Shown here one piece after another: positions 1-9,287 of a DNA stretch of 64,000 bases (position 1 is the stretch's first letter; the number at the start of each line of letters is the position of its first letter). The stretch is from Syntrophomonas sp. DTU019 (lineage in GTDB: Bacteria; Bacillota; Syntrophomonadia; Syntrophomonadales; Syntrophomonadaceae): the NCBI GenBank assembly GCA_913757435.1, contig CAJYDM010000002.1:248001-312000 (forward strand). The letters run 5' to 3'. Below the pieces are notes generated by a model. It saw only the letters and a list, made by a program, of their open reading frames with translations, ran no database searches and was not told the origin of the DNA. Position numbers and translations under genes: made by a program.

Positions 1-1842
1 ACCGGTCCCTTCATTTATTGATTCGGTGTGGCGGCAGTCGGGGAAGCCTGAACAGGCCATGAATTTTCCGAAACGGCCGTGTTTGATGAATAGCGGGCGG
101 CCGCACTGGGGGCATTCTTTACCGGCCTCTTCGTCCTTGAGCTCTACTTTGCCGATCAATTCCTTGGCCTTTTCCAGATCCACGGCAAAGGGTTCATAGA
201 ATTCCGCCACCACCTCACGCCAATCCAGCTTGCCCTCCTCGATCTGATCCAGTTCTTCCTCCATGTGGGCGGTAAAATCCACGTCCATGATTTTAGGGAA
301 ATTGGCTTTGAGGAGATCGACCACAATTGTCCCCAGCTCAGTCGGGGCAAATTGGCGGTTTTGGCGCTCAACATAATTGCGCTTTAGGATGGTATCGATA
401 ATCGGGGCATAAGTACTGGGACGGCCGATATTATTATCCTCTAAGAACTTTACCAGACTGGCCTCAGTGAAGCGCGGCGGGGGCTGGGTGAAATGCTGCT
501 GGGCATCCAGTCCTTTTAAGCTTAAGGCCTGATTCTCTTTCAAAGCCGGCAGAGGTTTACTGCTGTCTTCCTCGTCGTTGTCATTATATACCTTCTTATA
601 ACCCGGGAACTTCAATTGGGATGAGGTCGCCCTGAGCCCGTAGTCCCCGGCCTTGATATCTATAGTTACACTGTCATATACCGCCGGGGTCATCTGACTG
701 GCAACGAAGCGTTCCCAGATCAATTTATAGAGCCGGTATTGGTCGCGGCTGAGACTGTTCTTGACGCTCTCCGGAGTGCGAGATACCAGGGTGGGACGTA
801 TAGCTTCGTGAGCGTCTTGAGCGCCTTTCTTGCTCTTGTATTCGTTGGGCTTGGCAGGGGCATAGTCGGCACCGTACTGAGAGCTGATAAACTGCAAAGC
901 TTCCTGCTGCGCCACGCTGGCGACGCGGGTGGAGTCAGTCCTTAAATAGGTGATAAGGCCGATGGTCTCTTTACCGATTTCCAGTCCTTCATACAGCTCC
1001 TGGGCCACTTTCATGGTGCGCTTGGAATAGAAATTTAGCTGTTTACTGGCCTCCTGCTGCATAGTGCTGGTAGTAAAAGGCGGGCTGGGTTTCTTCCGTT
1101 TCTCTTTGTTCTCGATCTTGGACACCAGAAAGGAAGCCGCCTCAAGGTCATTGACTACCCGCTCTTTGTGGTCCGCGTTGCCGATCTCCAGTTTGTTGTC
1201 CTGGTAAGAGTTCAGTTTGGCAATGATATGGTGCTTTTTATTGTCAGCCAGCTCGGCGTTAATGGTCCAGTATTCTTCACTCACGAAAGCCCGGATTTCT
1301 TCTTCGCGCTCGCAGATGAGGCGCACCACCACCGATTGCACCCGGCCCGCACTCAGGCCCTTGCGCACCTTGCTCCACAGCAAGGGGCTCAAGTTGTAAC
1401 CCACCAGACGGTCTAAGACCCGTCGGGCCTGTTGCGCATTGACCCGGTCCAGATCGATTGGGCGCGAATTCTTGATGGCCTGCATCACGGCATCTTTGGT
1501 GATTTCGTGAAACTCGATGCGGCATTTGCTGCCTGCAGGTATTTTCATGGCGTTCTGCAGATGCCAGGCAATGGCCTCCCCTTCCCGGTCAGGGTCAGTT
1601 GCCAGTAAGACCCGGGTGGCTTTGGAAGATTCGTCTTTTATTTCTTTAAGAATGTCCCCTTTGCCGCGGATGGTGATGTATTGGGGTTCAAACGATTTAT
1701 CCACATCAATGCCCAACTTGCTTTTGGGCAAATCCTTAATATGGCCTACCGAGGCCTTTATCTTATAGGTTTTCCCCAGAAATTTTCCTAATGTCTTGGC
1801 CTTGGCGGCCGATTCCACAATGACCAGGGTGCTGCCCGCCAA
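1..1842 (-). CDS. topA: DNA topoisomerase I (C-terminus cut by window edge)
   Basis: Type IA topoisomerase that relaxes negatively supercoiled DNA. The 614 visible codons show the N-terminal Toprim domain (VIVESAAKAKTLGKFL near residues 5-20 and the DPDREGEAIAWHL acidic motif) and the catalytic tyrosine in TYLRTDSTR, about residue 299. One four-cysteine zinc motif (CPQCGRP...CSGFPDC) lies close to the left edge, so further zinc or basic modules may lie outside. The start is TTG at 1842: it is preceded by GGAGAGGTGA at good spacing, and an in-frame TGA sits directly upstream, so no longer protein is possible. It follows dprA on the same strand by 28 bases, a common topA-dprA pairing in Firmicutes. 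Confidence 0.96.
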   Translation of the reverse strand, partial: MAGSTLVIVESAAKAKTLGKFLGKTYKIKASVGHIKDLPKSKLGIDVDKSFEPQYITIRGKGDILKEIKDESSKATRVLLATDPDREGEAIAWHLQNAMKIPAGSKCRIEFHEITKDAVMQAIKNSRPIDLDRVNAQQARRVLDRLVGYNLSPLLWSKVRKGLSAGRVQSVVVRLICEREEEIRAFVSEEYWTINAELADNKKHHIIAKLNSYQDNKLEIGNADHKERVVNDLEAASFLVSKIENKEKRKKPSPPFTTSTMQQEASKQLNFYSKRTMKVAQELYEGLEIGKETIGLITYLRTDSTRVASVAQQEALQFISSQYGADYAPAKPNEYKSKKGAQDAHEAIRPTLVSRTPESVKNSLSRDQYRLYKLIWERFVASQMTPAVYDSVTIDIKAGDYGLRATSSQLKFPGYKKVYNDNDEEDSSKPLPALKENQALSLKGLDAQQHFTQPPPRFTEASLVKFLEDNNIGRPSTYAPIIDTILKRNYVERQNRQFAPTELGTIVVDLLKANFPKIMDVDFTAHMEEELDQIEEGKLDWREVVAEFYEPFAVDLEKAKELIGKVELKDEEAGKECPQCGRPLFIKHGRFGKFMACSGFPDCRHTESINEGTG

Positions 1843-1870
1843 TCATCTCACCTCTCCTGTGTTTGTTAAT

Positions 1871-2962
1871 CTAGCCAATCTTTACATAGTAATTGCCCGG
1901 CAATGATTGTACTATACCTTCTAGCTCCAGCTTTAGCAAGGCTAAGCTTAATTCTCCAGGGTTTAGTCCGCTCACTCGCAGCAGTTCGTCGCGGTGGCAG
2001 CGTTCATAGCCCAGATGGATCAGGATCAATTGCCGGGCTCTATCATGCAGGGGCAGAGACATTTGCTCCGGAGCCTTTTCGGTTGCTACCGGCTGGTATC
2101 CGGGCAACTCTTCCAATATATCTTCCACACCAGACACCAGCTTGGCACCCTGCTTAATCAACTGATTGGTTCCCATACTGTATGGACTGCTGATTGGGCC
2201 AGGTATGGCAAAAACCTCTCGCCCCTGCTCAAGGGCGAAATCGACGGTGATCAGGGCTCCGCTTTTCTGTTGGGCTTCCACCACTAAGACCCCCAGAGAA
2301 AGCCCGGAAATGATGCGGTTCCTCATCGGGAAATGATTGGCCAAGGGCGGGGTGTCCCACGGGAACTCGCTCACCACCAGCCCGCGCTCACAAATCTGCT
2401 GATAAAGAGGGGCATTTTCACGAGGGTAGATAATATTGATGCCAGATCCTAAGACACTTATAGTATTCCCCCCAGCATCCAGGGCACCTTGATGGGCTTG
2501 ACTGTCTATACCCCGGGCCAGCCCGCTCACAATGGTCAATCCCTGGGCGGCCAATTGCGCCGAAAACTCCCGGGCATTTTTGCGTCCATACTGTGTAGCC
2601 CGGCGCGATCCCACTACGGCCAGGCCAGGCTCCGAGCCTAACTCCGCTCTGCCACGCACATACAGGATCTGGGGCGGATTGTGTATGTGCTGCAGCTGAA
2701 GAGGATAACCTGGCTCGCCCCACATAATCATGTCCACTCCCATATCATCCATGCTGGCACCGATTTGCACAGGGTCCAGGTTGCGCATTCGTTCAACCAA
2801 GGCAGCAGCCACCATCGGTGGTAAAATGTCCTGCAGTACTGTTGGGGAAGACCGGAATAGGTCTTCACAGGTGTATTTCCCCAGTAAGCCTGATAACAGC
2901 TTATTACCTATTCCCGGAGTTCCGTGCAGGATGCTCAGCCTGCCTTTTTCCACGCTGTCCAT
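1871..2962 (-). CDS. dprA: DNA-processing protein DprA
   Basis: DprA (Smf) binds incoming single-stranded DNA and loads RecA during transformation. The protein shows an N-terminal helix-hairpin-helix region (HGTPGIGNKLLSGLLG), the Rossmann-like core with VVGSRRATQYGRKNA, SGLARGIDSQAHQGAL and the GSGINIIYPREN loop, then a C-terminal winged-helix region. I chose ATG 2962 because the sequence from there matches the usual DprA start. An in-frame TTG at 3046 would add 28 residues of unlikely composition, although a GGGGAT lies before it. The ribosome site before 2962 is weak, so the start is the least certain part. It is probably cotranscribed with topA. Confidence 0.9.
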   Translation of the reverse strand: MDSVEKGRLSILHGTPGIGNKLLSGLLGKYTCEDLFRSSPTVLQDILPPMVAAALVERMRNLDPVQIGASMDDMGVDMIMWGEPGYPLQLQHIHNPPQILYVRGRAELGSEPGLAVVGSRRATQYGRKNAREFSAQLAAQGLTIVSGLARGIDSQAHQGALDAGGNTISVLGSGINIIYPRENAPLYQQICERGLVVSEFPWDTPPLANHFPMRNRIISGLSLGVLVVEAQQKSGALITVDFALEQGREVFAIPGPISSPYSMGTNQLIKQGAKLVSGVEDILEELPGYQPVATEKAPEQMSLPLHDRARQLILIHLGYERCHRDELLRVSGLNPGELSLALLKLELEGIVQSLPGNYYVKIG

Positions 2963-3160
2963 ATACACCAACCCTATAATGGTACTTGAACAGGAACGAT
3001 TTTCCAATCTATTGCCATTGATAACATAAATATTTCTGTGCTGCAAGCGTTAAATCCCCATCGATTTAAAATACCCAGTATTTTCTTTACGTTTAATATC
3101 TATGCCGGGGAAAAATAAATTTGATGATTCATGCATTATTAGATGAAAGGAGTGACAGAC

Positions 3161-3337
3161 TTGCTATCCGATATGATGGACCGCCGCAATTCCGCGATCA
3201 GGAAAATCATGGGCAATGACAAACCCGATCCTGGGACCTATAGTTTTCTGCAGCCTGGCTGGTGGGCTTTGCATGCCGCCGCCATTACCGGCCTGTATAT
3301 AATGGCGAAACGCGCCGGCAGAGATGACTGTTATTAA
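3161..3337 (+). CDS. small hypothetical protein, 58 aa
   Basis: A short ORF with a strong ribosome site: AAAGGAG lies seven to eight bases before TTG 3161, making this start more likely than the in-frame ATG at 3143, which overlaps that site. The product has a charged N-terminal half (LLSDMMDRRNSAIRK), a proline/glycine stretch, and a short hydrophobic C-terminal half (WWALHAAAITGLYIMAKRAG) that might contact a membrane. I recognise no family. It lies divergent from dprA and upstream of the cyclic-di-GMP gene. The good ribosome site is the main evidence that it is real. Confidence 0.5.
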   Translation: MLSDMMDRRNSAIRKIMGNDKPDPGTYSFLQPGWWALHAAAITGLYIMAKRAGRDDCY

Positions 3338-3396
3338 TTGTAGTATGGCCTTTAAAGTTAACCATGCAAACCGATAGGCTCCACACCTCGGCAGGG

Positions 3397-3414
3397 GGCG
3401 ATCGATAGATCGCC
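3397..3414 (+). other. perfect short hairpin
   Basis: GGCGATC-GATA-GATCGCC is a perfect seven-base-pair stem with a four-base loop, between the small ORF and the GGDEF/HD-GYP gene. No T-run follows, so it is not an obvious terminator. I looked for a cyclic-di-GMP riboswitch here and did not find its conserved elements. Confidence 0.4.
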
Positions 3415-3518
3415 TCTACATAACAAGCATTTTAGTAGGGATTTTGTACAAACCCCTATGGTTTTCATCTTTTTTCTTCGATACAGTAACCATATGGTAT
3501 TGTGCAAGGAGATCCGAA

Positions 3519-5624
3519 ATGCTGTTAACAAGCGCCAACTATTTCGCCCTACTAATTTATCTATTCATGGCTTTTCATGTCTACCACACCAATCCGCGGG
3601 ATAAACTCAACCGCCTACTCGCGGCGATATGTCTGTTGTTCTTCCATATTGCCTTTGTTGAGCTCCTGGTTATAAACACTGCCGACCCACGAACTGCTTA
3701 TTTTTTTAAGCAGATTCAGCAATTAGGCTGGTTAAACTATCCGGGACTGCTATTGATGATGGCCTTTATTGTGAGCCGCCGAGATTATTTAGTTAATAGT
3801 CTCACCAAGCAAGCAGCTTTATATGTTCCCGGGATAATGCTCAGTCTTTATGAACTGTTTATTAACAATTACGCGCTTCGGGACCATTCGATTACGGGTA
3901 TGATGATCCAAATCGAATATGGATACATCTATTTATACTTGTCTCTTTGTCTGCTTTTGAATCTGGACTGGACTCGAAATACTGATTCGCGGCGGCAAAA
4001 GAAACAATCTTCCATAATCCTCACGTTTGCACTCACAGCGTTCGCTATTGGGGTCTTAAACGACTTGTACTTGAGCAGGCACATCCCCAATTACCCCTGT
4101 TTGAGCCAATTCACCTTTCTTTTAATCATTTTCGCCATATGGTATGCCAGGGTTAAATACCGCTTTATGAGCATTGCTTCCCTTATCACCGCAGAAGATA
4201 TAGTCAGCAAGATCGATGAAATCGTGCTGGTGGTTGATGCCGATGGCTGTATTGTGTACATGAATACTGCTGGGGAGAGTGCCCTGGGCTTTGACAAAGC
4301 TGATATAACCGGGATTTCTATAGACAATATCCTCAATATAGATTTCACTGCAGCCCTTCACGAAACCTTAGGCACATCTATGTTGGTCTGGAAACAGGAA
4401 CTATTTCTCCGCACCTGCCGGGAAATGAGTCTGCCGGTTAAAGTCAGTATCTCAACGATAAAAGATTCCCATGACGACTTGACAGGTTTGTTGCTGATCT
4501 GTCAGGACCAGACCATGGTCAAAGAACTGCAGACGGAAATAAACCAGCGCAAAACCAAGGAGCGCCAGCTCCAATACCTCAGTCTGCATGATTCATTGAC
4601 CGGTCTCTATAATCGCACTTACTTTGAACAGCAGATGAGCCAGGCTAAAGGCCACAAAAGCATCATTGTCTTCGATGTCGATGGTTTAAAACTTATTAAC
4701 GATACTTTTGGTCATGAATGCGGAGACCGTCTTTTGGTCAATGCGGCAACCACCATACATTCCGCCCTGGATAATGGCCTTAGTCTGGCACGTATCGGCG
4801 GTGACGAATTTGCGGTCTTGATTCCCCACAATGATCGGGAACGCATCCACCAGATGGGGTCTGCCGTAAATCGCGCGGTGGAGCAATACAACCAGGCCCA
4901 CCCCCAATTAATGCTAAGCATATCCATGGGTTTCGCGATATCCAGTTCTCCTTTTCAGGATGTCAATGAATTGTACCGCGAAGCCGATGACAATATGTAC
5001 CACGAAAAACTCAACCATATGCAAAGCTTCAGGAGTGGCATGGTACAGGGCATGATGAAGACTTTGGAGGCCCGCGATTTCTTGACTGAAGGACATGCTG
5101 AACGCCTCCGTGAACTGGTTTGGAAAATGGGCAACTACGCCGGGCTGAGAGCCAACATGCTCACCAACCTGCAGCTTCTGGCCAAATTTCACGATATCGG
5201 CAAGGTAGGCATATCTGACCAGATACTGTTTAAACCGGGCAGGCTGACAGACAGCGAAAGGATGGACATGCAGCGCCACAGCGAAATCGGCTACCGCATC
5301 GCGCAATCCATTCCCGAATTGAGCAGCATCTCCGATCTGATCCTCAAGCACCACGAACGCTGGGATGGTACAGGATACCCGCTAGGCATGAAAGGTAAAG
5401 ATATCCCCTTGGAATGCCGTATACTGGCCATAATAGATGCCTACGACGCCATGACCAACGACCGCCCCTATCGTCAGGCCATGCCTGAAGAAGAAGCCCT
5501 GGCTGAAATAGAACGCCACGCTGGTACTCAGTTCGATCCCGTACTAGTTGCCACTTTCCTTAATATGTTGAAAGACTACAGTGAAGGCAAGACCTCAAGG
5601 CCTATCGAGGAAGCCGCACTTTAG
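3519..5624 (+). CDS. membrane PAS-GGDEF-HD-GYP cyclic-di-GMP protein
   Basis: A 701-residue signalling protein carrying both a cyclic-di-GMP synthase and a phosphodiesterase module. About seven hydrophobic segments occupy residues 1-215, resembling the 7TM sensor regions of histidine kinases. A PAS-like domain follows (about 225-350), then a GGDEF domain with intact GGDEF at 427-431 and an HD-GYP domain with HDIGK at 558-562 and HHERWDGTGYP at 611-621. No RxxD product-inhibition site sits five residues before GGDEF. The start is ATG 3519, because AAGGAG precedes it at seven bases; an upstream in-frame ATG at 3444 lacks a ribosome site. Both catalytic motifs look intact, so which activity dominates cannot be read from sequence. 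Confidence 0.92.
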   Translation: MLLTSANYFALLIYLFMAFHVYHTNPRDKLNRLLAAICLLFFHIAFVELLVINTADPRTAYFFKQIQQLGWLNYPGLLLMMAFIVSRRDYLVNSLTKQAALYVPGIMLSLYELFINNYALRDHSITGMMIQIEYGYIYLYLSLCLLLNLDWTRNTDSRRQKKQSSIILTFALTAFAIGVLNDLYLSRHIPNYPCLSQFTFLLIIFAIWYARVKYRFMSIASLITAEDIVSKIDEIVLVVDADGCIVYMNTAGESALGFDKADITGISIDNILNIDFTAALHETLGTSMLVWKQELFLRTCREMSLPVKVSISTIKDSHDDLTGLLLICQDQTMVKELQTEINQRKTKERQLQYLSLHDSLTGLYNRTYFEQQMSQAKGHKSIIVFDVDGLKLINDTFGHECGDRLLVNAATTIHSALDNGLSLARIGGDEFAVLIPHNDRERIHQMGSAVNRAVEQYNQAHPQLMLSISMGFAISSSPFQDVNELYREADDNMYHEKLNHMQSFRSGMVQGMMKTLEARDFLTEGHAERLRELVWKMGNYAGLRANMLTNLQLLAKFHDIGKVGISDQILFKPGRLTDSERMDMQRHSEIGYRIAQSIPELSSISDLILKHHERWDGTGYPLGMKGKDIPLECRILAIIDAYDAMTNDRPYRQAMPEEEALAEIERHAGTQFDPVLVATFLNMLKDYSEGKTSRPIEEAAL

Positions 5625-5829
5625 TATTCCCAACCGATTGAGGACTCTTCCGACCCTGGTCAGCTTATCTAAATCTGATTACACACCTCTGATTCACACC
5701 TTCGCTATCATACGGAGGTGCATCGTCAGAAGGCGTCCGTAAAGGTCCGCTTTTATGTTAACATTAAGGTGCCGCAGAAACCTTGGGGGGTTATTAATAA
5801 GACTTATGACGGGGAGGAGGAATCGTAGG

Positions 5830-6417
5830 ATGGTCATCGGCATCGATATAGACAACACCATTACCCATACCACCGAGATGATCATGCATTATGCCCGGAT
5901 ATTTGGTGCTCGCAAAGGACTAAACACTGTATCCGACCCGCGCTTTTATTATCTGGAAGACGCCCTGGGCTGGGATCAAGCTGTAGCAGATGAGTTTCTG
6001 TTTCAATACCTGGGCCATATCTATCGTGAGATGCGCCCCAAGGAAAAGGCCGTGGAGGTTATCCGTGAGCTGAAAAAGGACCACCACATCATTCTCATAA
6101 CCTCACGCAATCAGCAATATCCTCAAGTAGAGGAGGCCACCTCGGTCTGGCTGAAACAGCATGGTGTGGAATACGACCGGCTTATCCTGAATGCCACCAG
6201 CAATATGCACTATTTCAGCAAGCTGGCGGTATGCCTGGAAAATCAGGTGGACTTGATGATAGAAGACCATCATGACCTGGTCAGTGAAATCAGTGCCCAT
6301 ATGCCGGTATTAATGTTCGATTACCCCTATAACAGCCATCTCAAGGCGGATAACATCATCCGCGTACGACACTGGGAGCATATCCGCCTCTGGGTGCGCT
6401 CATGGCAGCAAGCCTAG
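5830..6417 (+). CDS. HAD-family 5' nucleotidase, NT5C type
   Basis: A 195-residue haloacid-dehalogenase phosphatase resembling the NT5C / deoxy-5'-nucleotidase family. The N-terminal DIDNTIT motif supplies the nucleophile aspartate and acid/base, ILITSRN is motif II, and DLMIEDHHD near residue 150 fits the C-terminal acidic motif. Such enzymes dephosphorylate nucleoside monophosphates; the substrate here is inferred from the family only. The start is ATG 5830, with GGGGAGGAGGAATCGTAGG just upstream. An in-frame ATG at 5755 would add 25 residues and place the ribosome site inside the gene. It stands alone between two other plus-strand genes. Confidence 0.8.
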   Translation: MVIGIDIDNTITHTTEMIMHYARIFGARKGLNTVSDPRFYYLEDALGWDQAVADEFLFQYLGHIYREMRPKEKAVEVIRELKKDHHIILITSRNQQYPQVEEATSVWLKQHGVEYDRLILNATSNMHYFSKLAVCLENQVDLMIEDHHDLVSEISAHMPVLMFDYPYNSHLKADNIIRVRHWEHIRLWVRSWQQA

Positions 6418-6568
6418 CGGTTTATATCCGGGTTGTATCGGCAAACAGATCGTGGTTTCCACGCTTTTGCGGACACCATGGCGGATATTAGGCTTGTAAA
6501 ATATTGGTTAGCAAATCTATAATACAAGTAATTGGTAGGGCCTATGTTTTATTGAAGGAGGTAGAACC

Positions 6569-8209
6569 ATGAGAAAAATCACTGCAGCTATGTTGATCGT
6601 GATGGTGATGCTATTATCCATGCCCGGGATGGCAGCCGCCGCAGAAACCCCCAAACAGGACTTCATTTCTTATTTCACCGCATATTATACTCAATCCATG
6701 CAATTGCAGCAGACCATTTTTGAAGCCATGAACACAGAGACTCTCCATTTCAATGCCAATGCCAACCTCCGGGAATTCGAGATGGTGCAAGATGACGGCA
6801 CCACCATCAGTAACATCCCCGGCAATGGCTCCGTGACTCTGGACTTCAATCTCGCTCAGAGCAAAGGCGCCAGTCATTTCGAGGGCAGCCTTTTCGATAA
6901 GCAGGTTAATGGTCATATTTATATCTCCGGTGATGATATTATCATCCCTCGTGAAACGATTCTGTCACTGAACAATATCGGCGCTGACTTCTCCGAATTG
7001 GGGGATTTAAACCAGCTGCCCGCCTATATTGTCTTTCCCCTGGATATCAGTGCGGATGAAAAATCCGCAATAACTGCGGCCTGGAGTGAGAGTATCGTCT
7101 ATCAGGAACAGCAGATGGCAGTTGCACAGGATCTTGTGGTGGAAATCCTGGAAATCATTCCAGATCGCTGTTACTCTTACAGCGGAGGTTTTGCCGTGCT
7201 GGACCTTCATCAAATCGCCAGGGACCCGGCGCAGCTATTGACTAACCTTAAGAACCACAGCGAAAGTTTAAGCGATAAATTCGCTGCTATCTTGTTAAGC
7301 AATCCCACCCTGAAAAATGATTCCAATTTTCAGTACCAGATTACTCAAAGCAAAAATGAGATAGTGGCCGCAATAAATAGCCTTACTATCGAAGATCTAA
7401 AAGAATTCCAGAAGAATACGCCCATAAACCTGAAACAGGGTAAGGTGTATGCCTCACCTGCCCGCATCAAAGCTGATCTGGATCTGAGCGGAACTTTTGG
7501 AGATGCTGAAATCAGCTTCAACTTGCAGCAAGATACGCGATTGACCTCCAACCAGATGAATTCGCTGCAAAAAGCACAATTATCGGTACATACTGATGAA
7601 TTCAAATTAAATCTGAATCTGTCATCAGAGGGCAGCACCGATTTCAACAAGGTTGCCGGTAAAATGACTCTGTCGGGGCAATGGAACGAGGTAAAAGATA
7701 AGGGTGATGTAAACCAAGCCAGGGCTGTGCTGGATATGGACATGAACCTCGATTGGTCAGGCAAAAACGCTATTAATATTCCACAACTGAACGCCAATAA
7801 CAGCAAAACCGTGCAACCGTCAAACCATCAGGTCAAAAAGCCCGATCAGCCCATACAGGTCGTCCTGGACGGACAGAAAATACCCCTTCAGGGGATCAAT
7901 CCAATTGTATCAAATGGCAGGACCATGCTGCCCGCCGCAGTATTGGCGGATGCATTGGGAGGCAGTGCCTCCTGGCAGCCCCCTGACACAGTCACACTGT
8001 CCAATGGCAGTGCTGATCAGATGGTAATGCGGATCGATTCCACCGAATACACTGTAGGCGATCAGTCATATACCATGGATGCATCTCCTTTTATTCAAGA
8101 AGGCCGCACCTACGTCCCGGTCCGGGTGATAGCTGAATACTTTTCCCTTTCAGTTATGTGGGACCCCGACAACCGTATAATATTCCTTTTTAGTGTTCCC
8201 AACGTATAG
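6569..8209 (+). CDS. secreted protein with C-terminal copper-amine-oxidase-like stalk domain
   Basis: A 546-residue exported protein. A signal peptide is clear (MRKITAAMLIVMVMLLSM followed by AAAAE). The middle part (about 30-410) is a low-similarity region I do not recognise; its alternating amphipathic segments suggest beta-rich folds. The C-terminal 110 residues form a stalk domain: VVLDGQKIPL, then GRTMLPAAVLADALGGSASW, and a repeat of the pattern at GRTYVPVRVIAEYFSLSVMWD. This domain is common on Clostridia cell-surface proteins and does not imply amine-oxidase activity. AAGGAGG precedes the ATG, and a strong hairpin follows the stop. Confidence 0.75.
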   Translation: MRKITAAMLIVMVMLLSMPGMAAAAETPKQDFISYFTAYYTQSMQLQQTIFEAMNTETLHFNANANLREFEMVQDDGTTISNIPGNGSVTLDFNLAQSKGASHFEGSLFDKQVNGHIYISGDDIIIPRETILSLNNIGADFSELGDLNQLPAYIVFPLDISADEKSAITAAWSESIVYQEQQMAVAQDLVVEILEIIPDRCYSYSGGFAVLDLHQIARDPAQLLTNLKNHSESLSDKFAAILLSNPTLKNDSNFQYQITQSKNEIVAAINSLTIEDLKEFQKNTPINLKQGKVYASPARIKADLDLSGTFGDAEISFNLQQDTRLTSNQMNSLQKAQLSVHTDEFKLNLNLSSEGSTDFNKVAGKMTLSGQWNEVKDKGDVNQARAVLDMDMNLDWSGKNAINIPQLNANNSKTVQPSNHQVKKPDQPIQVVLDGQKIPLQGINPIVSNGRTMLPAAVLADALGGSASWQPPDTVTLSNGSADQMVMRIDSTEYTVGDQSYTMDASPFIQEGRTYVPVRVIAEYFSLSVMWDPDNRIIFLFSVPNV

Positions 8210-8226
8210 AACATGACCTTATTTAT

Positions 8227-8267
8227 AGAGGCTGTGCTTAAGCCCTTGGGACTTAAACACAGCCTCT
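8227..8267 (+). terminator. probable terminator hairpin after the stalk-domain gene
   Basis: AGAGGCTGTG pairs perfectly with CACAGCCTCT, and the stem continues inward through TTAAG/CTTAA. It starts about 18 bases after the stop codon. The sequence following it (TTAAATAGG) is only mildly T-rich, so factor-independent termination is likely but not certain. Confidence 0.6.
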
Positions 8268-8428
8268 TAAATAGGTTCCAGACAGTATAACCTCACGGTT
8301 GGCCGCAATGGCCTGTCCATCGTTTTGCATCTATAACTATATGTTGGCCATTTCTTGCATAATAATTAATCTAGCCGGGTACCATCGAATACTATAACTA
8401 TATACTTGCCAATCTTTAGCGCATTGGT

Positions 8429-8857
8429 TTACAACGTCTTCTGCCACACCAAATATCCGGTATATGGTTTGCCCCGTAGTGTGACCGGCGGGGTTGCCAA
8501 AACCAGGTTGCCGTTGGAGAAAGACGGGAAACGGATGAAGGTCGTACCTACCCAATTGGGGAAATATCCTATTTCGATGTGATGAAAGATCCGGTCCTCC
8601 AAAACCTTATACCTGCCCGCATAAGTCATAAATCCTTTAGCCAGACCAATTTTTTCATGGTCGGGAAGCATCCCGAAATCCTCAGTAGAAACACACGGCC
8701 GGTCAGTGCGCGTTATAACTGCTGTCATATAACCTTTGGGATCATAGATAATGATACCGTCAGCTTCTTTGCCGTAAGGATAGAAACAAGCACCGTCTTC
8801 AGCCTCATATACGAAAGACAGTAGTTTCCAACTACCCCAAATTTGTTGATCGATCAT
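8429..8857 (-). CDS. lipocalin-like domain protein
   Basis: A 142-residue protein resembling the single-domain lipocalin-like family (Lipocalin_5 type). It opens with the characteristic GSWKLLSF, has YDPKGYMTAVITR in the next strand pair, and GRYKVLEDRIFHHIEIGYFPNWVGT before a final strand region. No signal peptide is visible, so it is probably cytoplasmic. Family members are mostly uncharacterised binding proteins, sometimes in oxidative or secondary-metabolite settings; ligand and role are unknown here. The start ATG 8857 follows CCAGGAGGTGAACAAAT. It is a single-gene unit. Confidence 0.65.
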   Translation of the reverse strand: MIDQQIWGSWKLLSFVYEAEDGACFYPYGKEADGIIIYDPKGYMTAVITRTDRPCVSTEDFGMLPDHEKIGLAKGFMTYAGRYKVLEDRIFHHIEIGYFPNWVGTTFIRFPSFSNGNLVLATPPVTLRGKPYTGYLVWQKTL

Positions 8858-9237
8858 ATTTGTTCACCTCCTGGCCTTAATTGCTTCTAGAATCCCTTCA
8901 ACAGTTGATATCCAATTCTAGAGCAAAAACTGTGCCAAGACATCACAGATAGATAAATGTCTGGAATAACCTCGGGTAGCCGCAAAGAATGGGTATTCTG
9001 AATACAACATGTCAAAACCCTGGTATTTTCAAAAGCCTGCATTAGTGTATGAAAAAAAGGACACTGTACAGCCTGGTGCACAATCAAGTGACTCAGGGAT
9101 GCTTTTTTCAACTCTTACAATCCGGCTGATTCCACCCCCATCAATGTGTCACCGTAGCCAGCCGGAGCTACTGAATAAGTGTTTTTTGTCCAAATGGCAA
9201 CGGTATTATGCGGGTTTTGCAGGCATCAATTTGCCAA
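8858..9237. other. intergenic stretch without a recognisable gene
   Basis: This stretch upstream of the lipocalin-like gene contains small ORFs on both strands with no ribosome site and no similarity I can recognise. It presumably carries the promoter of the lipocalin-like gene, but I cannot place it confidently. Confidence 0.4.
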
Positions 9238-9257
9238 AGTCACTTAAGAAAGTGACT
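9238..9257 (-). terminator. hairpin after the crotonase-family gene
   Basis: AGTCACTT pairs with AAGTGACT (eight base pairs, four-base loop), about 30 bases after the stop of the minus-strand crotonase gene. The run after it is only weakly T-rich, so it is a tentative terminator. Confidence 0.4.
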
Positions 9258-9287
9258 ATTTCAGTATCACCGGAATCATCCCTTGAC

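Noticed and set aside
3360-3518. Possible cyclic-di-GMP riboswitch before the GGDEF/HD-GYP gene.
   Set aside because: Only one perfect hairpin is present; the conserved aptamer segments are missing.
8331-8411. Two near-identical short stretches (CTATAACTATAT) downstream of the stalk-domain gene.
   Set aside because: Too short and AT-rich to be meaningful; probably chance similarity.
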